Source: an uncultured Duganella sp. (GTDB lineage: Bacteria; Pseudomonadota; Gammaproteobacteria; Burkholderiales; Burkholderiaceae). From it: 13,668 nucleotides of DNA. The stretch spans positions 1-13,668 of the forward strand of contig CAMLSG010000145.1 in assembly GCA_946482635.1 (NCBI GenBank), written 5' to 3'. Below the pieces are notes generated by a model, which did no database searches, was not told where the DNA came from, and saw nothing but the letters and a program-made list of their open reading frames with translations. Position 1 is the stretch's first letter, and each line of letters starts with the position of its first letter. Positions 4,441 through 10,326 of this stretch are shown in pieces. A program made the position numbers and the translations under genes.

Positions 4441-6543
4441 ATGAACAGCACCCGCATCAATAGCAAAATTAGCCTGGCCGCACTGGCCATCGCTTCCGCC
4501 TTCGCACCTGCCGCCTATGCGCAGGACCAGAAAATGACCGAAGTGGTCATCACCGCCAACCGTGTGGCCGCCGAGCGCGCGTCCGTGGCCGGTTTCAGCG
4601 ACCAGCCATTGCTGCAGACGCCTGCTTCCGTCAGCGTGCTGACCCGCGAGCAAATGCAGGACCTGAATATCCGCAGCACCACCGACGCGGCCAAGTTCGA
4701 CGCCAGCATCGGCGACGCCTACAACGCCGTCGGCTATGCCGAACAGTTCTCGATCCGCGGCTTCAAGCTGAATAACGCCAATTCCTACCGCAAGGATGGC
4801 CATCCGATTTCCGGCGATACCCAGATCCCGCTGGAGAACAAGGAAAGCATCGAAGTGCTGCGCGGCCTGGCCGGCTTGCAGGCCGGCGTTGCCGCACCTG
4901 GCGGCGTTGTGAATTACGTGACCAAGCGCCCGACCGAAAACAACCTGCGCTCCGTGCTGTTTGAAGTGAGCGAGCGCGGCTCCGTGCTGGGCACCGTGGA
5001 CCTGGGCGGCCGCTTCGAAGACCGCCGCTTCGGCTACCGTATCAATGCTGCGGGCGAACGCATGCGTTCCATCATCAAGGGCGCGGATGGTCATCGCAGC
5101 TTCGTGTCCGGCGCCTTCGATTTCCGCATCAGCCCACAGGCGCTGCTGCAGATCGATGCCGACTACCAGAAGAAGTCGCAGAAGTCTGCGCCGGGCTTCC
5201 AGCTGATCGGCGGCACCAGCCTGCCTGTGGTCGACGCTGACACCTTCCTGAACGACCAGCCTTGGGCCAAGCCGGTGGAAACCGAAAGCAGCAATATCGG
5301 CGTCAACTTCCAATACCAGCTTTCGCCGGAGTGGAAGGCGACCCTGAGCGCCAACCAGCATCGCTTCAAGCGCGATGATTACACCGCCTTCCCTTACGGC
5401 TGCTCGAGCGAGTCGCTGTGGCCTGGCTACTGCACCAACGGCGATTACGATGTGTACGACTATCGCAGCCTGGACGAAGAGAAGAAGCCACTGTCCGCCA
5501 AGGCGCAATTGAATGGCCGCTTTGCGACCGGATCGATCCGCCACGAACTGGCTGCCGGCCTGTCCTTCTTCAGCAACCGTGAGAGCTGGGGCGATTATGT
5601 GTATGAGTATGCTGGCGTGAGCAATATCTATCACCCAGTCGTGGTACCGATGACCGACAAAGAAGTCGGCCCCGTTTCCGAACGCCGCAACGATCATGAG
5701 CGCTCGGCCTTCGTGCAGGACATCATCGGCCTGACCGATCAACTGGCGCTGCATACCGGCGTGCGCTATGCCTCCCTGCGCCGCAATGAAGTGGACGTGG
5801 CGCCGGTGCGCAAGAACTTCTGGCTGCCAAACGTGTCGCTGGTGTTCAGCCCGACCGCCAAGCTGTCTTATTATGCGAACTATGCCCAGGGCCTGCAGTA
5901 CGGCAGCGTAGCGCCGATCGGCACCACCAATGAAGCCCGCGCGCTGGCGCCGGGCAAGTCGAAGCAAGTGGAACTGGGCGCGAAAGCTGAAGTCAATGGC
6001 ATTACGCTGTCGACCGCGCTGTACCAGATCGAGCAAGGCCTGGAGTTCACCGATGCAAACACCAACACCTTCGTGCGTAGCGGCCAGGAACGCCACCGCG
6101 GGCTGGAATTCTCAGCACAAGGCAAGGTGACGCGCGAGTTGCTGCTGGGCGCTTCAATGGCGGCGATCCATACCGAACAGGAAGGCACCGGCCTGGTGGG
6201 CCTGGACGGCAAGCGCGTGACCAATGTGCCGAACTTCAAGTCGACGGTGTGGGCCGATTACGCCGTGGCTGAAGTGCCGGGCCTGAAGCTGAATGCGAAC
6301 TGGCAGTTCGCTGGCAAGAAGGCCTTCGACCAGGAGAACAAAACCATGGTGCCGTCTTACCATGTGGTGAACCTGGGCGGTTCCTATGCAACCCGCATGG
6401 GCGGTTCGTCTGTGATCCTGCGTGCGCAGGTGAAGAACGCCTTCGACAAATTCTACTGGCGCGATGTAACCCCGGAACTGGGTGGCTACCTGTTCCCAGG
6501 CTCGCCGCGCATCTTCCAACTGTCGGCGCAGGTGGACTTCTAA
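4441..6543 (+). CDS. TonB-dependent outer-membrane receptor, probably for thiamine compounds
   Basis: This 700-residue protein has a signal peptide cleaved after AYA at about residue 27 and a TonB-box-like MTEVVITA at about 32-39. A plug domain follows to about residue 170 (PASVSVLTREQM, FSIRGFKLN, ESIEVLRGLAG, GGVVNYVTKRPT). The rest is a 22-strand-type barrel ending in QLSAQVDF with the terminal phenylalanine needed for outer-membrane assembly. By similarity alone it would be labelled a siderophore receptor of the FhuA/FpvA type. The TPP riboswitch directly upstream argues instead for uptake of thiamine, its phosphates or precursors. A CSSES...GYC cysteine pair in an outer loop (about residues 321 and 331) may form a disulfide. 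No strong Shine-Dalgarno sequence is present, only GAG at 4432-4434, which fits riboswitch-gated translation. Confidence 0.93.
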   Translation: MNSTRINSKISLAALAIASAFAPAAYAQDQKMTEVVITANRVAAERASVAGFSDQPLLQTPASVSVLTREQMQDLNIRSTTDAAKFDASIGDAYNAVGYAEQFSIRGFKLNNANSYRKDGHPISGDTQIPLENKESIEVLRGLAGLQAGVAAPGGVVNYVTKRPTENNLRSVLFEVSERGSVLGTVDLGGRFEDRRFGYRINAAGERMRSIIKGADGHRSFVSGAFDFRISPQALLQIDADYQKKSQKSAPGFQLIGGTSLPVVDADTFLNDQPWAKPVETESSNIGVNFQYQLSPEWKATLSANQHRFKRDDYTAFPYGCSSESLWPGYCTNGDYDVYDYRSLDEEKKPLSAKAQLNGRFATGSIRHELAAGLSFFSNRESWGDYVYEYAGVSNIYHPVVVPMTDKEVGPVSERRNDHERSAFVQDIIGLTDQLALHTGVRYASLRRNEVDVAPVRKNFWLPNVSLVFSPTAKLSYYANYAQGLQYGSVAPIGTTNEARALAPGKSKQVELGAKAEVNGITLSTALYQIEQGLEFTDANTNTFVRSGQERHRGLEFSAQGKVTRELLLGASMAAIHTEQEGTGLVGLDGKRVTNVPNFKSTVWADYAVAEVPGLKLNANWQFAGKKAFDQENKTMVPSYHVVNLGGSYATRMGGSSVILRAQVKNAFDKFYWRDVTPELGGYLFPGSPRIFQLSAQVDF

Positions 6544-6555
6544 CTTTGCAGAGCG

Positions 6556-6586
6556 GGGCGGAACCCAACGGGTTCACGCTCCGCCC
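6556..6586 (+). terminator. Possible bulged hairpin after the TonB-receptor gene
   Basis: GGGCGGA (6556-6562) pairs with TCCGCCC (6580-6586), and inside it ACCC pairs with GGGT around AAC, leaving a six-base bulge. It starts 12 nt after the stop codon and lies between two convergent genes. No T-run follows on either strand, so it may protect or Rho-dependently end the transcript rather than act as a classical terminator. Confidence 0.4.
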
Positions 6587-6595
6587 GCAACAGAT

Positions 6596-7042
6596 TTAGC
6601 CTTTTCTCAGAGGATACAGGGCGGAAGAGAATTTTACGCATGCCACACCATCTCCTTCGTACTGGAATCTCTCGATCACGTCACTTTCTCCGACAATGAG
6701 CCTTAGCTCACAGTTGACATCCCGCCCACCATTGCCTCCATAAGTCGTTGACGTAGCGGTGAACGATTTTCCTCCAATCTTTCCGCTAGTGTTGGTGGTT
6801 GCGAGCGTATAGTCTGGAATCCAAGTCTGAGTGGACCATACATAGACTTTTTTGCCCATCACCATCTGTTCCCGGGATGGGAATCCAAGATATTTAACGG
6901 CTTCCGACGAGTTCTGGCCAACCAGCTTGGGAAGCGTTTCATCCATTACGGAGAAGCTTGTGACACAGGCGGAAAGAGTGCTCAACAGCAGTAAGCAAGG
7001 GAGCTTGATGAGGTTTTTACGGTAGGAGATAAACTGTCGCAA
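6596..7042 (-). CDS. Small lipoprotein, BamE/SmpA-like layout
   Basis: The 148-residue product begins at a TTG immediately after an in-frame stop, and no ATG or GTG gives a full signal sequence. A GAG 9 nt upstream is a weak ribosome binding site. The N-terminus is a lipoprotein signal with a basic region, a leucine-rich core and the lipobox LSAC with Cys26. The mature part starts VTSFSVMDETLPKLVGQNSSEAVKYLGFPSREQM; its 'G...s.eA...LG.P' helix pattern followed by VYVWST recalls the small BamE/SmpA fold used in envelope assembly. Two further cysteines (in DVNCELRL and GVACVKF) may pair. The region is AT-rich. The family call is an impression only, and function is unknown. Confidence 0.6.
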   Translation of the reverse strand: MRQFISYRKNLIKLPCLLLLSTLSACVTSFSVMDETLPKLVGQNSSEAVKYLGFPSREQMVMGKKVYVWSTQTWIPDYTLATTNTSGKIGGKSFTATSTTYGGNGGRDVNCELRLIVGESDVIERFQYEGDGVACVKFSSALYPLRKG

Positions 7043-7070
7043 CTATATGTTCTCAAAGGTGGTTAAATTT

Positions 7071-7115
7071 GCTTTTGCTGGCGCTTAAGTACTGCGAATT
7101 GATGTCCAGCAAAGC
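7071..7115. repeat. Imperfect inverted repeat upstream of the lipoprotein gene
   Basis: GCTTTTGCTGG (7071-7081) and CCAGCAAAGC (7106-7115) are complementary except for one extra T, enclosing 24 bases. It lies in the 101-nt gap between the two minus-strand genes of the AT-rich island. It could be an operator or an RNA hairpin. A TTGACG (7123-7118, minus strand) overlaps its outer edge, but no good -10 follows. Confidence 0.4.
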
Positions 7116-7143
7116 CGCGTCAATTTGAAACTATAACCTATTC

Positions 7144-8064
7144 TTATTGCAAAAATGCTGGCGCAAAACGCGCCCTGATTTCTTTCGCGAACGGCGGTTC
7201 CGTCGCACTTATCCCTGCTTCGAGGCCAAACCATTCTTTGGGAATTAGCGCATGAATTACCTTGGACTCTTGGGAAGCAATTCGTTTTCTAACCTTGATG
7301 TACGCCAAAATCTCAGCGGGGTACGCTCCGATGACTTCGCCATAAAAAGAAGGGAATGGTTCGGCCCCAGGATAGTCTGCGCTTCTATATAGATGAAAGT
7401 TTGCCGCAGCAATCAACTCATTGACTAAAAGATCGTTGTCAAAGAATTTTTCAACTAAGGCGCTGTATGGCCCGAACTCTATCAAATTTTGGACGTTGCT
7501 CCGCCCGCTAACATCCATTCCTAGCATCCAGATCGTGAATGCGAGGAAGCAGGAATCACCATTAAAGCCGTCTAAATGACCATTCTTGTCACACTCCAGA
7601 AGGAAATAATATAGCTTGCGGACACATTCCATATCACCGACCCACAACGCGGTACATGCCTGGGCCAGCGTGAAATTCACGTCATTCCCGTATGTCACCT
7701 CATTAGCCGGAAATTCTGAGAGCATCTGCTGATAATCGTATTTATCCAATGTCACTTGTAAATTAAGCGCACCAACAATCCTTCGGATCAACTCTTTTGC
7801 CCGCTTGACGTCCCCACCATGCACCGAATTCACCAAGTCTGCGACATAAACGTGCTGAAGCAACTGAAGCTGCGTAACTGAATTGAATGCAGCGTTGGCG
7901 ATATCTTCCCTTGCCACAATCCCAGAGATGGTTTGCATATACTCTTCGCAAAGACGGACGTTATTACGTTCGAGCCATTTCTGGCCTGCCTCAACGATTT
8001 TGCACACGTTCTCAACGTCGTGCTCGTCCACAGGGAGAAGATATAAAAGTGATTTCGATGTCAT
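7144..8064 (-). CDS. Unrecognised helical cytoplasmic protein
   Basis: The ATG at 8064 (MTSKSLLYLLPVDEHD) is preferred to an upstream in-frame ATG at 8157, because the extra 31 residues look like translated intergenic sequence. The resulting 306-residue protein has no signal peptide or transmembrane helix and is predicted almost wholly alpha-helical. Distinct stretches are LAQACTALWVGDMECVRKLY, LLECDKNGHLDGFNGDS, FHLYRSADYPGAEPFPSFYG and AYPAEILAYIKVRKRI. The repeated helical pairs suggest a TPR-like or Imm49-like superhelix, but I do not recognise the family. No strong Shine-Dalgarno sequence is seen. It sits in visibly AT-rich DNA between two GC-rich vitamin-related loci. An orphan immunity or defence-related role is possible; nothing in the sequence proves it. 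Confidence 0.7.
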   Translation of the reverse strand: MTSKSLLYLLPVDEHDVENVCKIVEAGQKWLERNNVRLCEEYMQTISGIVAREDIANAAFNSVTQLQLLQHVYVADLVNSVHGGDVKRAKELIRRIVGALNLQVTLDKYDYQQMLSEFPANEVTYGNDVNFTLAQACTALWVGDMECVRKLYYFLLECDKNGHLDGFNGDSCFLAFTIWMLGMDVSGRSNVQNLIEFGPYSALVEKFFDNDLLVNELIAAANFHLYRSADYPGAEPFPSFYGEVIGAYPAEILAYIKVRKRIASQESKVIHALIPKEWFGLEAGISATEPPFAKEIRARFAPAFLQ

Positions 8065-8151
8065 GTTACTTAGCAGGCTTCTGCGGCCCTCAAATTGCAA
8101 CGCCGGCCAGCCCGCCGTAGCGAAAACTGCCCTAGCGTGCAAAACAATTAC

Positions 8152-8170
8152 TGGCAACCGTATGTTGCCA
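8152..8170. promoter_or_regulatory. Perfect 7-bp inverted repeat, possible operator
   Basis: TGGCAAC (8152-8158) and GTTGCCA (8164-8170) flank CGTAT. The dyad lies about 90-110 nt upstream of the minus-strand gene starting at 8064 and about 40 nt upstream of the small plus-strand ORF. Its size and symmetry suit a dimeric repressor site, but no regulator gene is nearby. Confidence 0.35.
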
Positions 8171-8208
8171 AATAGCTCAAGGATAACATCATCTTGCTAT
8201 AAGGAAAA

Positions 8209-8331
8209 ATGCGAAAATTCTTACGTTCCACCAGGGAATGCCGGCGCTGGAAATTCATGCTGCATGCATCTAGGCGCGCAGGGGAACGACTACACGATGC
8301 ATTTGGCAATGCCATGCAAATCGTTATGTGA
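8209..8331 (+). CDS. Possible small ORF, 40 residues, arginine-rich
   Basis: AAGGA (8201-8205) precedes an ATG by 3 nt. The ORF encodes a 40-residue basic peptide beginning MRKFLRSTRECRRWKF, with nine arginines and one cysteine. There is no homology I can recognise and no other support for translation. It could be a real small protein, a leader peptide, or chance. Confidence 0.2.
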   Translation: MRKFLRSTRECRRWKFMLHASRRAGERLHDAFGNAMQIVM

Positions 8332-8379
8332 CTTGGGTTCCAGGGCGGAACTTAGATAGCAGCATTCGTGCTGTCTCGA

Positions 8380-9084
8380 TCAGAACAAGTACTGCGCGCG
8401 CATCGAAAAGGAATTCGCAGCGCGTCCTGAATTTTTACCGAACAGATAGGCTGCCTCGTACTTGAATCGGCCAGCTTCGCCGAAGAATGCCGGGCCGGCG
8501 CGGTGCGACTGTTTTTTCGATGGCAGCCAGTCATTCCACTTCCCCACTTCGCCAAAGCCCTGCAAGCCTGGCGAGAACCAGCGTTTCCAGCGCTGCTTTA
8601 CCTGCCACTGGTAGGCCAGTTCGGTTTCGTTGTGCTCCCCATTGTCCATCTCGCGCTGAAAGAACACGTTGAAGTTCAATTGGGTGCGCCAGATCTGCGT
8701 TTGCAGTACTGGTCCGAATTCCATGTAGTAGCCGTTATCGCGCCGCCGCGCGCGTTCGACCAGCGTGTGCAGCGCGACGTCGGCGTCGTACTGGCCCTGT
8801 GTCAGCAGGAAGTCGTTCTGCCATTCGATGCCGGTATTGCGCGTCTGCCGGCCGTCGCGCTGGAACCATTGCGTGGTGAGCTCGGTGTACCAGCGCGAGG
8901 TCACGCCGTAGCCGACGCCGATCTCCGGGCTCGCGGTGTTGCGCGAGTTCTTGTAGTGGGCGTTCCAGTATTTGTAGTCGATTGAAGCCTGGCCTTCCAC
9001 GTCATAGACGGTGACCATGTAGTAACCGGTCTCGCCAAACGCCGCCAGCGGGAACAAGGCGGCCAACGCGAGCAGTTTTTTCAT
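8380..9084 (-). CDS. Outer-membrane beta-barrel protein of unknown family in the pnuC operon
   Basis: The 234-residue protein has a signal peptide cleaved after AAFG/AAFGE at about residue 17-18. The mature part is made of alternating amphipathic strands rich in Tyr, Trp and Phe (YYMVTVYDVEG, IDYKYWNAHY, RWYTELTTQWFQ, YYMEFGPVLQTQIWR, FNVFFQREMDNGEHNETELAYQWQVKQRW) and ends in MRAQYLF. This is the C-terminal phenylalanine pattern of an outer-membrane barrel of perhaps ten to twelve strands. GGGAGA lies 7 nt before its ATG, inside the end of the upstream gene, and only 3 nt separate the two genes. It is thus the third gene of the pnuC-kinase operon. The context suggests passage of the transporter's substrate or a precursor across the outer membrane. 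I do not recognise the family, and transport is inference. Confidence 0.85.
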   Translation of the reverse strand: MKKLLALAALFPLAAFGETGYYMVTVYDVEGQASIDYKYWNAHYKNSRNTASPEIGVGYGVTSRWYTELTTQWFQRDGRQTRNTGIEWQNDFLLTQGQYDADVALHTLVERARRRDNGYYMEFGPVLQTQIWRTQLNFNVFFQREMDNGEHNETELAYQWQVKQRWKRWFSPGLQGFGEVGKWNDWLPSKKQSHRAGPAFFGEAGRFKYEAAYLFGKNSGRAANSFSMRAQYLF

Positions 9085-9087
9085 GCT

Positions 9088-9603
9088 TCAATCTCCCAGG
9101 AGTTGAGCTACTTGCTTGAGGCGCTCGTCAAGTTCGCCCGAGATGCGCGTGTACGGCACGCCGCGACGGGCAAGTTGTTCGAGCAGGATCGCATCAATAA
9201 TACCGCTGACATCTTGCTCTTCGTGGTGAAGGCCGTCGGGTATCCAGGCGAATTCCGGCTTGCAGACCAGGGTAATGTCGTATTGACGCGACGATGCGAG
9301 GCTTTCGAGTTGCTCGTCGATGCCGCCGAAGTAGTGGATGCTGTAGACCGCCGTCATCAGCGGCGTGGTGTCGCAGAACAGGAAGCGGCTGCCCTGCGCG
9401 GCCAGTGCGTCTTCGCGCGCGACCTGGGTGGTGGCGATGTGGAACTGGTCGGTCGATACGGGCACGCTCTGGCGCGTGTCGCAGAATTCGCGCAGGTATT
9501 CCGGCACCCAGATGGCACCGTAGCGCTCAGCCAGTGCCTGCGCCAGGGTGGTCTTGCCGGAGGATGCGGCGCCGATGATGGCGACGCGGTATGGCTGTTT
9601 CAT
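9088..9603 (-). CDS. NadR-like P-loop nucleoside (nicotinamide riboside) kinase
   Basis: The 171-residue protein is a single P-loop domain of the AAA_28/NadR-kinase type. The Walker A is GAASSGKTT (residues 11-19), followed by the family's WVPEYLREF (33-41), a Walker-B-like RFLFCDTTPLMTAVYS, and DITLVCKPEFAWIPDGLHHEEQD, where the lid lies. In NadR this domain phosphorylates nicotinamide riboside to NMN. Here it stands alone, without the adenylyltransferase domain or the HTH of full NadR. It starts inside the end of pnuC (4-nt ATGA overlap), so uptake and trapping by phosphorylation appear coupled. Because PnuC-family carriers also include thiamine (PnuT) and riboflavin (PnuX) types, thiamine is an alternative substrate, though less likely from the kinase sequence. 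Confidence 0.85.
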   Translation of the reverse strand: MKQPYRVAIIGAASSGKTTLAQALAERYGAIWVPEYLREFCDTRQSVPVSTDQFHIATTQVAREDALAAQGSRFLFCDTTPLMTAVYSIHYFGGIDEQLESLASSRQYDITLVCKPEFAWIPDGLHHEEQDVSGIIDAILLEQLARRGVPYTRISGELDERLKQVAQLLGD

Positions 9604-10214
9604 TTCCAGACGACTGCTTCTTCCGGCTCGTCGCTGCTGTCCTGCCAGGCCAGGAGGCCGGCAACAGCCATGGCGACGAACATGCCGTACAGGACGGCCG
9701 TCAGCATCAGGCCTTTATGCACGTACAACGCAACGTACAGCACGTCGACGATGATCCAGACGTGCCAGTTCTCGATCTTCTTGCGCGACAGGAGGGCCTG
9801 GCCCACCAGGCTGCCGGCGGTCAGGAAGGCGTCCGCATTCGGTACGTCGGTGTCGGTAAAGCGGCGCAGGAACCAGGCCAGGATGCCGAAGCCCACCAGC
9901 CACGCTACGACGCACACAACGCGACCGCGCGTGTCCAGGGTCGACACGCCCAGCTGATTGCCGTGGTTCCCGTGCAGCCATTGGTACCAGCCCCAGATCG
10001 AAACCGTAATGAAGACGCCCTGCAGCGCCATGTCGCCATACAGCTTGGCGCCGAAGAACACAGCGCCGTACATGGCGGAAGACAGGATGGCAAACAACCA
10101 GGCCCAGTGGTTCTGGCGGATGTTCAGCCACACGGTCAGCACGGACAGTACGAACGACACCAGCTCCAGTGGCGTGGTGGTGGCAAGGCCGAACAGGGAA
10201 ATGGTTTCGTTCAT
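9600..10214 (-). CDS. pnuC: PnuC-family vitamin transporter (probably nicotinamide riboside)
   Basis: The 204-residue inner-membrane protein has seven or so hydrophobic segments. It carries family marks: TPLELVSFVLSVLTVWLNIRQNHWAW near the N-terminus, LQGVFITVSIWGWYQWL in the middle, and ENWHVWIIVDVLYVALYVHKG, then LTAVLYGMFVAMAVAGLLAW, near the C-terminus. PnuC proteins facilitate vitamin entry without ATP and depend on intracellular phosphorylation to trap the substrate, which the overlapping NadR-like kinase would supply. It is the first gene of a three-gene operon ending with an outer-membrane protein. There is no TPP riboswitch upstream, which argues somewhat against the thiamine-specific PnuT subgroup. 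The start at 10214 lacks a clear Shine-Dalgarno sequence. Confidence 0.92.
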   Translation of the reverse strand: MNETISLFGLATTTPLELVSFVLSVLTVWLNIRQNHWAWLFAILSSAMYGAVFFGAKLYGDMALQGVFITVSIWGWYQWLHGNHGNQLGVSTLDTRGRVVCVVAWLVGFGILAWFLRRFTDTDVPNADAFLTAGSLVGQALLSRKKIENWHVWIIVDVLYVALYVHKGLMLTAVLYGMFVAMAVAGLLAWQDSSDEPEEAVVWK

Positions 10215-10238
10215 GGGATTGCGTTTGGGTGACCCGGG

Positions 10239-10268
10239 ATTATGCCACGACCCGCAGCCCCGGCCAAA
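10239..10268 (-). promoter_or_regulatory. Possible promoter of the pnuC operon
   Basis: On the minus strand TTTGGC (10268-10263) and CATAAT (10244-10239) are 18 nt apart, giving a leader of about 18 nt before the pnuC ATG. The -35 matches the consensus poorly. It lies between the S46-peptidase terminator and pnuC, the only place an operon promoter could be. Confidence 0.35.
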
Positions 10269-10294
10269 CCATGATGTTTCAATTACAAAAAGGA

Positions 10295-10317
10295 AAGGGG
10301 CTCTTCGTGAGCCCCTT
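10295..10317 (-). terminator. Intrinsic terminator of the S46 peptidase gene
   Basis: GGGGCTC (10297-10303) and GAGCCCC (10309-10315) form a perfect stem around TTCGT, extended by two A-T pairs. On the minus strand it is followed by TTTCCTTTTT, and on the plus strand by TTTTT. It lies 10 nt beyond the peptidase stop codon, so it ends that transcript and insulates the pnuC operon. Confidence 0.9.
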
Positions 10318-10326
10318 TTTGTCTTC

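Larger units (their letters stand above)
8065..8379. other. 315-nt intergenic stretch in the AT-rich island
   Basis: No recognisable gene lies here. It holds a perfect 7-bp inverted repeat (8152-8170), a possible 40-codon plus-strand ORF with a good ribosome binding site (8209-8331), and a small hairpin CAGCA-TTCG-TGCTG (8360-8373). The hairpin follows the stop of the minus-strand outer-membrane gene but lacks a T-run. The promoter of the minus-strand gene starting at 8064 must lie within it, but I see no convincing -35/-10 pair. Confidence 0.5.

Noticed and set aside
3706..6096. Very long minus-strand open frame opposite yqhD, the riboswitch and the TonB receptor
   Set aside because: It is the antisense shadow of two well-supported GC-rich genes. 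It crosses the riboswitch, and its product is a low-complexity Ala/Gly/His/Gln/Arg string with no recognisable domain.
8360..8373. CAGCA-TTCG-TGCTG hairpin considered as terminator of the pnuC operon
   Set aside because: The position just after the stop is right, but the stem has only five or six pairs and no T-run follows on the minus strand, so it is mentioned only as part of the intergenic stretch.
9103..9957. Plus-strand open frame opposite the kinase and PnuC genes
   Set aside because: It is a shadow of overlapping, clearly homologous minus-strand genes. Its product changes composition halfway and shows no domain.
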